Below are positions 1 through 5,879 of a stretch of 5,879 bases of DNA, in pieces. Source of the stretch: Spirosoma fluviale (lineage in GTDB: Bacteria > Bacteroidota > Bacteroidia > Cytophagales > Spirosomataceae). The stretch is from the NCBI GenBank assembly GCA_945860325.1, contig CAMARL010000124.1, positions 1 to 5,879 on the forward strand, written 5' to 3'. Made by a program: the position numbers and the translations under genes. Below the pieces are notes generated by a model. The model saw nothing but the letters and a program-made list of their open reading frames with translations, searched no databases and was not told where the DNA came from. Positions within the stretch are counted from its first letter, which is position 1; each line of letters begins with the position of its first letter.

Positions 1-843
1 CGATTTTATCTAAAAGCTTTGTTCGAATCTTCAAAGCAAAGTCAAATGGATAATACGACCGATTATTATTGGGTTAATTACCTGGGTCGTACATTTAGTA
101 ATAATAATCCGACCAATAAAGAAAACCTAAAAGAAGGATTTGATACGCATAATTCTTTTGTTACGCAGGTCCAATTGGCATTCAGGCCATTTTTATCCTA
201 TTCTTATGTCAATAGTTTACGCGTGAGCGACTGGGGTTCATCGCCATTAGTCATTTTTAAATACCGCGCAGGTTGGCCCAATGTATTTAAATCTAGCATC
301 AACTTTCAATTATTGGAACTTTCTTACATTCAAAATTTAAGTTTAAGCCCTTGGATTAAAACAGGTTTCATTTTAAATGCCGGTACATTCATTGGCGACA
401 AACCGGTTTATTTTCAGGACTACAAACATTTTAATGGAGGAATTAGCCTAGTTCAAACGGGGGAAATGTTAGCCTCTCATCGATTAGTTGGTTATTATCA
501 AAATTTAGCGAGCGGGGCGAATCAACGGTTAAATGTGAATCATTACGCTTATAGCACCTCAGGCAATTATGTAGAGGCTTTGTCCCAATTTCAATTTGCT
601 AATTTATGGTTGAAACCATTATTAGGGTTTAAGAAAGCCTATGTAAAAGAATTATTGATAGCTAATGCTTATTACATCAACAATCAAAACTTGTTTTACA
701 ATGAAATTGGATATGGTTTGGATGGTGTGATGAAAGTATTGCGATTAGAGGCGATTGCAAATTTTAATAATGGCCAATTTAATTATGTAGGTTTGCGATT
801 AAATATAAATTCAAGAATTCGAATTGGTAATATCCCTGAATGA
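1..843 (+). CDS. Probable DUF5686-type outer-membrane beta-barrel protein, C-terminal part (5' end outside window)
   Basis: The frame is open from base 1 to a TGA at 841-843, giving 280 visible residues; the start lies upstream of the window. A TTG at 19 could be read as a start, but the six codons before it are also open and the protein clearly begins mid-fold. The visible part is rich in alternating aromatic/hydrophobic strands and Asn/Gly turns, as in an outer-membrane beta-barrel. Stretches resembling the C-terminal region of DUF5686 proteins, counted from base 1, are FKYRAGWPNVF (about residues 86-96), YFQDYKHFNGG (137-147), YSTSGNYVEA (184-193) and the closing strand FNYVGLRLNI (260-269). 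Full-length members are usually 800 residues or so, often with an N-terminal carboxypeptidase-regulatory-like domain and a signal peptide; none of that is visible here. The family is typical of Bacteroidota and its molecular function is not settled. The family call rests on remembered motif similarity. The next gene has its own promoter, so this is probably the end of a separate unit. Confidence 0.72.
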   Translation, partial: RFYLKALFESSKQSQMDNTTDYYWVNYLGRTFSNNNPTNKENLKEGFDTHNSFVTQVQLAFRPFLSYSYVNSLRVSDWGSSPLVIFKYRAGWPNVFKSSINFQLLELSYIQNLSLSPWIKTGFILNAGTFIGDKPVYFQDYKHFNGGISLVQTGEMLASHRLVGYYQNLASGANQRLNVNHYAYSTSGNYVEALSQFQFANLWLKPLLGFKKAYVKELLIANAYYINNQNLFYNEIGYGLDGVMKVLRLEAIANFNNGQFNYVGLRLNINSRIRIGNIPE

Positions 844-876
844 TTTTTTGATTATTTTGATCAGGTTAAAAAATCA
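841..876. repeat. 9-bp AT-rich inverted repeat after the DUF5686-type gene
   Basis: The left arm TGATTTTTT (841-849) is the exact reverse complement of AAAAAATCA (868-876), with an 18-base spacer. The left arm overlaps the stop codon of the upstream gene and the right arm ends two bases before the -33 element of the topA promoter. No long T-run follows the right arm, so it is not a canonical intrinsic terminator. It could be a weak terminator, a protein-binding site next to the promoter, or a chance result of AT-rich sequence. Confidence 0.3.
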
Positions 877-877
877 A

Positions 878-910
878 TTTGAATAAATACATTTTAAGCA
901 CTTATATTTG
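878..910 (+). promoter_or_regulatory. Bacteroidota-type promoter for topA-folD
   Basis: TTTG at 878-881 and TATATTTG at 903-910 are separated by 21 bases. This fits the Bacteroidota sigma-factor consensus of TTTG (-33), a spacer of about 19-21 bases and TAnnTTTG (-7). Transcription would begin around 914-917, leaving a leader of about 30 bases before the topA ATG at 946. The AT-rich leader has no Shine-Dalgarno sequence, as is usual in this phylum. The match is seen directly; the start site is inferred. Confidence 0.65.
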
Positions 911-945
911 CGGTCTTTAAAAATTACATATTTACAAAATTTGAA

Positions 946-3435
946 ATGGCAAAAAATTTAGTCATCGTAGAGTCCCCGGCAAAAGCTAAAACAATTGAAG
1001 GTTATTTAGGTAAAGATTTTGTTGTAAAATCGTCCTTTGGTCACGTTAGAGATTTGCCCACGAAAGGTGACAAGGTTATTGACGTAGACAATGATTTTAC
1101 TCCCACCTATGTAATTTCCCCTGATAAGACTAAAGTAATATCTGAGCTGAAAAGCTTAGTAAAATCTTCAGAAGAAGTTTGGTTAGCGACTGACGACGAC
1201 CGTGAAGGAGAATCCATTTCATGGCATTTAAAAGAAGCTTTAGGTTTAAAAAATACGACCAAACGCATTGTTTTCAGAGAAATTACAGAAAGTGCCATAA
1301 AAAAAGCTATTCTTAATCCTCGAGAAATCGACATGGATTTAGTGAATGCCCAACAAGCTCGTAGAATAATGGATCGCCTAATCGGCTTTGAATTATCCCC
1401 TGTTTTATGGTCTAAAGTGCAAAGAGGGTTATCTGCTGGCCGTGTTCAATCCGTGGCAGTAAGATTAATTGTCGAGCGAGAAAAAGAAATAGATAACCAT
1501 AAAGCTGTTTCTAGTTTTAAAGCTGTCGCTCTATTTGATTTGCCAGGAAATAAAGTATTAAAAGCTGAATTATCTAAATCATTTGCCAAAGAAAATGAGG
1601 CAGTTGACTTTTTGAAAAAATGCGTGGGTGCTACTTTTTCTATCAAAAATTTAGAGACTAAACCAGCAACCAAAACACCAGCAGCTCCTTTTACCACATC
1701 TACCTTACAACAGGAAGCTTCAAGAAAATTAGGTTATGCGGTGGCGACTACGATGTCGATCGCACAGAAATTATATGAGTCAGGTCGTATTTCGTATATG
1801 AGAACTGATTCTACAATGCTTTCCCAAGAAGCAAGAGATAAGGCTAAAATAGCCATTGAATCTGCCTATGGAGCTAAATTTCATCTTGAACGTCAGTTTA
1901 AAACAAAATCAGAAAATGCGCAAGAGGCCCATGAGGCCATAAGGCCAACGGATTTTGAATTAAGTACCATTTCAGGTGATGCTAGAGAAAAACGGTTGTA
2001 TGAATTGATTTGGAAACGAGCCATTGCGTCTCAAATGGCTGATGCTAAAATTGAAAGAACGACTGCTCAAATAGATATTTCGACGACACCCGAAATTTTA
2101 GTGGCACAAGGTGAAGTCATTGCATTTGAAGGATTTTTAAAGGCTTATTTAGAAGGAAAAGATGAGGATGAAGAGGATGAAAATAAGGATATGTTACCTC
2201 CGTTACATATAGGTCAAGTATTAGATATTAATGAATTAAAAGCATCAGAGAGATTCACCAGGCCTTCGGCTCGTTATACAGAAGCTAGTTTAGTGAAAGC
2301 TTTAGAGGAAAGAGGAATTGGTAGACCATCTACGTATGCGCCAACCATCTCTACCATTATCAAGCGTGCTTACGTGGTTAAAGAAGATCGCGACGGAAAA
2401 GAAAGGAAATTTCAAACTTGGATTTTAAAGGATGATGAAATATCAGGTTCTTTAAATTCTGAAATTGTGGGAACTGAAAAAGCAAAATTGTTTCCTACAC
2501 ATATTGGTACTTTAGTGACAGAGTTTTTGGTGGATAACTTTGAAAATGTAGTGGATTATACCTTTACAGCAGAAATGGAGGATCAATTCGATAATATTGC
2601 TAAAGGTAAGTTGGAATGGACCGTATTAATGAAAAGCTTTTATTCAAGTTTTCATCAAACGATTGAAGATAGTAAGTCAATTACGAGAACTTCCATCGGT
2701 GGCGGAAGAGAATTAGGATTAGATCCAGAAACAGGCAAGAAAATTTCAGTTCGCCTAGGAAGATTCGGCCCATTTGTACAATTAGGTGAATCTGGAGATG
2801 AAGACAAGCCCACTTTCGCTAATTTAAGCAACCATCATAACATAGCTACATTAACTTTTGATGAAGCAATTTTACTTTTAGCTCGACCTAAATTACCGAG
2901 AGAAATAGGAATTTTTGAAGACCAAGCAGTCATTATAGGTGCGGGTAAATTAGGTCCATATATTAAAATAGATGGTAAATTCACAAGTTTACCCGTGGAT
3001 TTTGATCCTTTTACCATTGATTTAGAAACCGCCTTGTTAGTCATAAAAAGTGCTGCTTTAGCAGCTGAATCTGCTGGTTTAGGGTTTTTTGAAGAAAGTT
3101 TGATCGAAACTGGTAAAGGTCGTTTTGGTCCATATGTCAAACACAATGGTAAATATTATTCGTTAGGCAAAACAGATAATTTAACGTCTATCACTCAAGA
3201 GCGCGCCATCGAATTAATTTTAGCTAAAAGAACGCTAGAGGCCAATAAATTCATAAAAGAATTCCCAGATAATGATATCGTTAAAGTTGTCAATGGAATG
3301 TATGGTCCATACATTCAAATTGGAAAGCGAAATGTGAAAATTCCTAAGGGTCAAACACCAGAGGATTTAACTTTAGAAGAATGTTTAGCCTTAGGTGATG
3401 TTGCCCCTGTAGCAACAAAAAAGCGAAAAAAATAG
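946..3435 (+). CDS. topA: DNA topoisomerase I (type IA), TopA
   Basis: This enzyme relaxes negatively supercoiled DNA by cutting one strand through a 5'-phosphotyrosine link, passing the other strand and resealing. The 829-residue protein begins at ATG 946 with MAKNLVIVESPAKAKTIE, the start of the Toprim domain. Toprim acidic residues are visible: Glu9, then Asp83, Asp85 and Glu87 in ATDDDREGE. The catalytic Tyr is Tyr284 in RISYMRTDST (281-290). Other family motifs are NAQQARRIMDRLIGF (134-148), GLSAGRVQSVAVRL (161-174), EAHEAIRPTD (327-336) and ERGIGRPSTYAPTI (455-468). An acidic linker at 405-415 is normal for the family. From about residue 588 the tail holds four GxxGPY/F-type repeats (cores at 605, 667, 725 and 784) and ends in a basic KKRKK. 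There is no four-cysteine zinc finger: only Cys226 and Cys813 occur in the whole protein. It is followed after 9 bp by folD on the same strand. Confidence 0.97.
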   Translation: MAKNLVIVESPAKAKTIEGYLGKDFVVKSSFGHVRDLPTKGDKVIDVDNDFTPTYVISPDKTKVISELKSLVKSSEEVWLATDDDREGESISWHLKEALGLKNTTKRIVFREITESAIKKAILNPREIDMDLVNAQQARRIMDRLIGFELSPVLWSKVQRGLSAGRVQSVAVRLIVEREKEIDNHKAVSSFKAVALFDLPGNKVLKAELSKSFAKENEAVDFLKKCVGATFSIKNLETKPATKTPAAPFTTSTLQQEASRKLGYAVATTMSIAQKLYESGRISYMRTDSTMLSQEARDKAKIAIESAYGAKFHLERQFKTKSENAQEAHEAIRPTDFELSTISGDAREKRLYELIWKRAIASQMADAKIERTTAQIDISTTPEILVAQGEVIAFEGFLKAYLEGKDEDEEDENKDMLPPLHIGQVLDINELKASERFTRPSARYTEASLVKALEERGIGRPSTYAPTISTIIKRAYVVKEDRDGKERKFQTWILKDDEISGSLNSEIVGTEKAKLFPTHIGTLVTEFLVDNFENVVDYTFTAEMEDQFDNIAKGKLEWTVLMKSFYSSFHQTIEDSKSITRTSIGGGRELGLDPETGKKISVRLGRFGPFVQLGESGDEDKPTFANLSNHHNIATLTFDEAILLLARPKLPREIGIFEDQAVIIGAGKLGPYIKIDGKFTSLPVDFDPFTIDLETALLVIKSAALAAESAGLGFFEESLIETGKGRFGPYVKHNGKYYSLGKTDNLTSITQERAIELILAKRTLEANKFIKEFPDNDIVKVVNGMYGPYIQIGKRNVKIPKGQTPEDLTLEECLALGDVAPVATKKRKK

Positions 3436-3444
3436 ATTAAAATT

Positions 3445-4329
3445 ATGGGTCAAATTATAGATGGAAAATTTGTAGCCGAGACAATGAAATCGGCGATTGC
3501 CTTAGAAGTTTCTGAACTGATTCAGGCGGGTAAAAGACCTCCACATTTAGTAGCGATTTTAGTTGGAAATAATGGGGCATCTGAAACATATGTGGCTAAT
3601 AAAGTTAAGTCTTGTGAAGAATTAGGCTTTATTTCTACTTTATTGCGCTTCCCTCCCACTATTTCTGAAAAAGACTTACTTGAACAAGTTTTAAAAATTA
3701 ATCATAATGCTGAAATGGATGGGTTAATTGTTCAATTACCCTTACCTGATCATATTAATCCAGACCGAATTATGGAAACAATTGACCCACGCAAGGATGT
3801 GGACGGTTTTCATCCCATCAACATTGGTCGAATGGCTAAAGGATTACCTGCTTATATTTCAGCTACGCCTCAAGGTGTTTTAGATTTATTAGCCTATTAC
3901 AAAATTGAAACTGCTGGGAAACATTGTGTAGTGGTGGGAAGAAGCCAAATTGTAGGTTTACCTATGTCCATTCTAATGCAGCGAAATCACCCAATAGGCA
4001 ATTGCACCGTTACATTAACCCATTCTAAGACGAATAATTTAGTTGAAATTTGCCAGCAAGCCGATATCCTTATCGCAGCTTTGGGTAAACCAGAATTCCT
4101 TAATGCTTCTTATGTTAAAAAAGGGGCTGTGATCATCGACGTGGGTTTAACACGGGTTGTTGACGAATCTAAAAAGTCTGGATTTGCGCTTAAAGGGGAT
4201 GTGGATTTTCACGATGTATTTGAAAAATGCTCCTATATCACTCCAGTCCCTAAAGGTGTAGGCCCGATGACCATTGTATCCTTAATGAAAAACACCCTAT
4301 TGGCCGCAAAAGGAGTTATTTATTCCTAA
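3445..4329 (+). CDS. folD: Bifunctional methylenetetrahydrofolate dehydrogenase / methenyltetrahydrofolate cyclohydrolase, FolD
   Basis: FolD interconverts 5,10-methylene-, 5,10-methenyl- and 10-formyl-tetrahydrofolate in the cytoplasm, linking serine-derived one-carbon units to purine and formyl-Met synthesis. The 294-residue length is normal, and the ATG at 3445 gives the usual N-terminus (MGQIIDGKFVAE). Active-site residues in expected contexts are Tyr49 and Lys53 (ETYVANKVK), Gln97 (GLIVQLPLP) and Asp120 (KDVDGFHPIN). The Rossmann dinucleotide loop is CVVVGRSQIVGLPMS (161-175); Arg166 and Ser167 are the positions that normally favour NADP. The C-terminal signature reads TPVPKGVGPMTI (266-277), with Lys270 where the family usually has Gly. 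There is no Shine-Dalgarno sequence in the 9-bp gap after topA, so co-transcription from the topA promoter is likely. Its TAA stop (4327-4329) overlaps the stop of the convergent methyltransferase gene. Confidence 0.96.
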   Translation: MGQIIDGKFVAETMKSAIALEVSELIQAGKRPPHLVAILVGNNGASETYVANKVKSCEELGFISTLLRFPPTISEKDLLEQVLKINHNAEMDGLIVQLPLPDHINPDRIMETIDPRKDVDGFHPINIGRMAKGLPAYISATPQGVLDLLAYYKIETAGKHCVVVGRSQIVGLPMSILMQRNHPIGNCTVTLTHSKTNNLVEICQQADILIAALGKPEFLNASYVKKGAVIIDVGLTRVVDESKKSGFALKGDVDFHDVFEKCSYITPVPKGVGPMTIVSLMKNTLLAAKGVIYS

Positions 4330-5234
4330 GTTTCTTGAAATAAATAACGATGAAAAACTCCTAATGGGAGCTTTTTGTTAAATGAATCATTCAAATAGAT
4401 TTCACCAAATTCAGCGTTTTTAGGCACATCAAAAATTCCATTCATTAGGTTTTCTACCACAAGCGTTGAGAATCCCAATGAATACACATTGGTTAATAAA
4501 ATATGTTCTTTAGGGTCTAAAATTTCTTTTACGGACTTCAACATATCATCTATTTGTTCCTCTAAAACCCATTTTTCGCCTTCTGGACCCCTTCCATAAG
4601 CCGGTGGATCTAAAAGTATTCCTTGATAAAAGTTTCCTCTTCTTGCTTCTCTTTTTACAAATTTTAGCGCATCTTCTGCCATCCAACGAATGGAATCTAA
4701 ATTAGACATTTCCATGTTTTCCCTAGCCCAGGATAATACAGGCTTCACAGAATCCACATGTGTTACATCAGCACCCATTTGTCGGCATACCAAACTCGCC
4801 CCACCCGTATACGCAAATAGATTTAAAAATTTAGGTTTATCGTTTTTAAGTTTTGGAATGTTTTCAGCTAGAAATTCCCAGTTGGACGCTTGTTCAGGAA
4901 ATATACCTACATGCTTAAATGACGACAAGGAGATTTTAAAATTCAAATTCAATAAATCCGATTTATAATTGATAAACCATTTTTCGGGAGTCTTTTTTTG
5001 TATATCCCAAAACCCTTTTTCAGAACTTCCTTTCTCTTTTTTAAAATAAGCATCCGTTTTTGATATCCATGCTTCATCTGAGAGTGATTTCCCCCAAACT
5101 GCCTGAGGCTCAGGCCTTCTAACGCAAAAACTTCCAAATTGCTCTAACTTTTCAAATCCACCTGAATCAATTAATTCATACGATTTACCCCAAAATTCGG
5201 GAGTATCAATAGAAATACTATCTGTGTTTTTCAA
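4326..5234 (-). CDS. Class I SAM-dependent methyltransferase, COG1092 / RlmI-like, substrate unknown
   Basis: The 302-residue protein has a Rossmann methyltransferase core. Visible motifs are SSFKHVGIFPEQASNWEF (104-121), the SAM-binding loop FLNLFAYTGGASL (136-148), the acidic THVDS after strand 2 (Asp161), EDALKFVKRE (187-196) and the catalytic-type LLDPPAYGRGPEGEKW (207-222). These resemble the COG1092 group that includes the 23S rRNA methyltransferase RlmI. The PUA RNA-binding domain of RlmI (about 396 residues) is absent, and the LTNVYS segment (247-252) has no Cys where, from memory, RlmI-type m5C enzymes have one. The substrate is therefore open. The start is taken as TTG at 5234-5232: an in-frame stop lies 27 bases upstream (5261-5259), there is no ATG or GTG between, and the next Met is at residue 174, inside the core. 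The TTG follows the upstream gene's TAA by one base, suggesting translational coupling. The TAG stop overlaps folD's TAA on the other strand. Confidence 0.88.
   Translation of the reverse strand: MKNTDSISIDTPEFWGKSYELIDSGGFEKLEQFGSFCVRRPEPQAVWGKSLSDEAWISKTDAYFKKEKGSSEKGFWDIQKKTPEKWFINYKSDLLNLNFKISLSSFKHVGIFPEQASNWEFLAENIPKLKNDKPKFLNLFAYTGGASLVCRQMGADVTHVDSVKPVLSWARENMEMSNLDSIRWMAEDALKFVKREARRGNFYQGILLDPPAYGRGPEGEKWVLEEQIDDMLKSVKEILDPKEHILLTNVYSLGFSTLVVENLMNGIFDVPKNAEFGEIYLNDSFNKKLPLGVFHRYLFQET
4353..4376 (+). terminator. Candidate intrinsic terminator of topA-folD, inside the opposite gene
   Basis: AAAAA (4353-4357) and CTCC (4358-4361) pair with GGAG (4367-4370) and TTTTT (4372-4376), leaving a 5-base loop and one unpaired C at 4371. 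The T-run directly follows the stem, as in an intrinsic terminator. It sits 24 bases after the folD stop. Because the A- and T-runs are symmetrical it could also act on the minus strand, where it lies within the last coding codons of the methyltransferase (codons for K-L-P-L-G-V-F). The GC stem is only four pairs, so its strength is uncertain. Confidence 0.5.
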
Positions 5235-5235
5235 T

Positions 5236-5879
5236 TTATGGATTGATTTGAATTTTGTTTAGGAAGAATACATTTCTTCTACCTTCTTCTTGGTTCGTGA
5301 TAGTTTGATATCCATCGGCAATGAAATAAGGACCATACCAATAGTTGATTTCAGATTTTACGGTTTTTCTTACCTTATCTAATTTATCCTCAGGGATGAT
5401 TTCTTGAACTCTTAACGCTTCATCTTTTCCATTATTCGAAATGGATTTGGTGATAATTTGATCATTTTGATGGTAGGATAAATACACCGTATTACTAACT
5501 ACGGATGCTTTTATTTTCTGAATCAACTTTGATTCCCGACTATCATTTAAATCAATGCAATGATCCCAAAGCAATTTTCCATCTTTATCTAACTCTGCAA
5601 TGACTGCATGCGTATAAATCCAGCCATCAAATTGTTGCTGGTTGCCATATGAATTATATCCACGGTAACCCCACGGACTATAATAGCTTGAAAATGGGGA
5701 ATACATTCCATAATTGCCATAACCCCAGCGATAGGGATTCATCATATTCCAATAAGGTGAATAGAACCCACCTAAGCCACCCATCATCATAGAACCCCCA
5801 AATGGACTATAATTATTGTATTTGTAATCCGGATAGAATGCCTCAGCGATGATGATGTAATTTTCTCCATTTTTGATAA
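5236..5879 (-). CDS. Unrecognised protein with Tyr/Gly/Pro/Ser-rich segment, C-terminal part (5' end outside window)
   Basis: The frame is open from the right edge to TAA at 5238-5236, giving 213 visible residues. An ATG at 5790 begins a Met-Met-Met run, but 29 open codons precede it (IKNGENYIIIAEAFYPDY and on) and read as ordinary folded protein, so that ATG is almost certainly internal. Visible residues 18 to about 82 are low-complexity, dominated by Tyr, Gly, Asn, Ser, Pro, Met and Trp, with four YSP-aromatic copies. After it comes FDGWIYTHAVIAELDKDGKLLWDHCIDLND, a strand-turn-strand pattern like a blade of a beta-propeller or WD-type sheet, then mixed polar sequence ending NVFFLNKIQINP. 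Similar proteins occur, as I recall, as uncharacterised Bacteroidota proteins; I cannot give a function. It lies one base before the methyltransferase start and is probably co-transcribed with it. Confidence 0.8.
   Translation of the reverse strand, partial: IKNGENYIIIAEAFYPDYKYNNYSPFGGSMMMGGLGGFYSPYWNMMNPYRWGYGNYGMYSPFSSYYSPWGYRGYNSYGNQQQFDGWIYTHAVIAELDKDGKLLWDHCIDLNDSRESKLIQKIKASVVSNTVYLSYHQNDQIITKSISNNGKDEALRVQEIIPEDKLDKVRKTVKSEINYWYGPYFIADGYQTITNQEEGRRNVFFLNKIQINP

Noticed and set aside
19..21. TTG as the start of the first gene
   Set aside because: The frame is open to base 1 and the visible protein matches only the C-terminal part of a much longer family.
1107..1334. Minus-strand open frame of 75 codons opposite topA
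   Set aside because: It lies wholly within the conserved Toprim-coding part of topA, and its translation shows no motif or domain pattern; it is an antisense shadow.
1446..1697. Minus-strand open frame of 83 codons opposite topA
   Set aside because: Wholly inside topA, no start context, and composition typical of antisense to an AT-rich gene.
2160..2195. Acidic run in TopA (Asp/Glu-rich) as a possible insertion or repeat expansion
   Set aside because: A short acidic linker at this position is common in bacterial TopA, so it is not a special feature.
2835..3146. Minus-strand open frame of 103 codons opposite the TopA repeats
   Set aside because: It mirrors the GxxGPY repeats (repeated YGPxxP-like antisense words) and has no independent support.
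4690..4968. Plus-strand open frame of 92 codons opposite the methyltransferase
   Set aside because: It covers the strongly conserved SAM-binding region on the other strand; no promoter or family resemblance.
4949..5137. Minus-strand open frame of 62 codons in another frame of the methyltransferase
   Set aside because: Overlaps the real gene on the same strand; Lys-rich low-information sequence with no motif. I considered a frameshift joining it to the methyltransferase, but the main frame is intact through all motifs.
5781..5860. CATCAT/GATGAT triplet runs as a microsatellite or phase-variable tract
   Set aside because: Only three units in each place; they encode Met-Met-Met and Ile-Ile-Ile and are too short to suggest slippage.
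1..5879. CRISPR array, tRNA/rRNA, insertion sequence, attachment site, toxin-antitoxin or defence genes
   Set aside because: No direct repeats with regular spacers, no cloverleaf or rRNA-like sequence, no transposase motifs and no terminal repeats were seen; coding genes fill nearly the whole window.

Overview
The window looks like ordinary chromosome of a low-GC member of the Bacteroidota, probably of the Cytophagales/Sphingobacteriales type. Four things point there. The promoter before topA fits the Bacteroidota form TTTG-N21-TAnnTTTG. None of the gene starts has a Shine-Dalgarno sequence. TopA ends in GxxGPY-type repeats instead of zinc fingers. The first gene resembles the outer-membrane DUF5686 family, which is largely confined to this phylum. 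The assignment comes from reading the sequence, not from a database search.

Layout, left to right. Positions 1-843 (+) hold the C-terminal 280 residues of a probable DUF5686-type outer-membrane beta-barrel protein whose start lies outside the window. Positions 844-945 are a short AT-rich gap with a 9-bp inverted repeat and a well-formed promoter. Positions 946-3435 (+) are a complete topA (DNA topoisomerase I), followed after 9 bp by a complete folD (3445-4329, +). These two probably form a transcription unit. On the opposite strand a second unit runs towards them: the C-terminal part of an unrecognised protein with a Tyr/Gly/Pro/Ser-rich segment (5236-5879, -), then, after a single base, a class I SAM-dependent methyltransferase of the COG1092 type (4326-5234, -) that appears to start at TTG.

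The two units meet tail to tail. The stop codons of folD and the methyltransferase overlap within four bases (4326-4329), and the only terminator-like hairpin (4353-4376) lies inside the last coding codons of the methyltransferase. This compact junction, the coupled TTG start, the zinc-free TopA tail and a Gly-to-Lys change in the FolD signature are the most notable points.

The gene set is housekeeping in character: DNA supercoiling, one-carbon metabolism, RNA or other methylation, and envelope proteins. I found no mobile element, CRISPR array, RNA gene or defence system, and nothing that supports calling this a new biological system.
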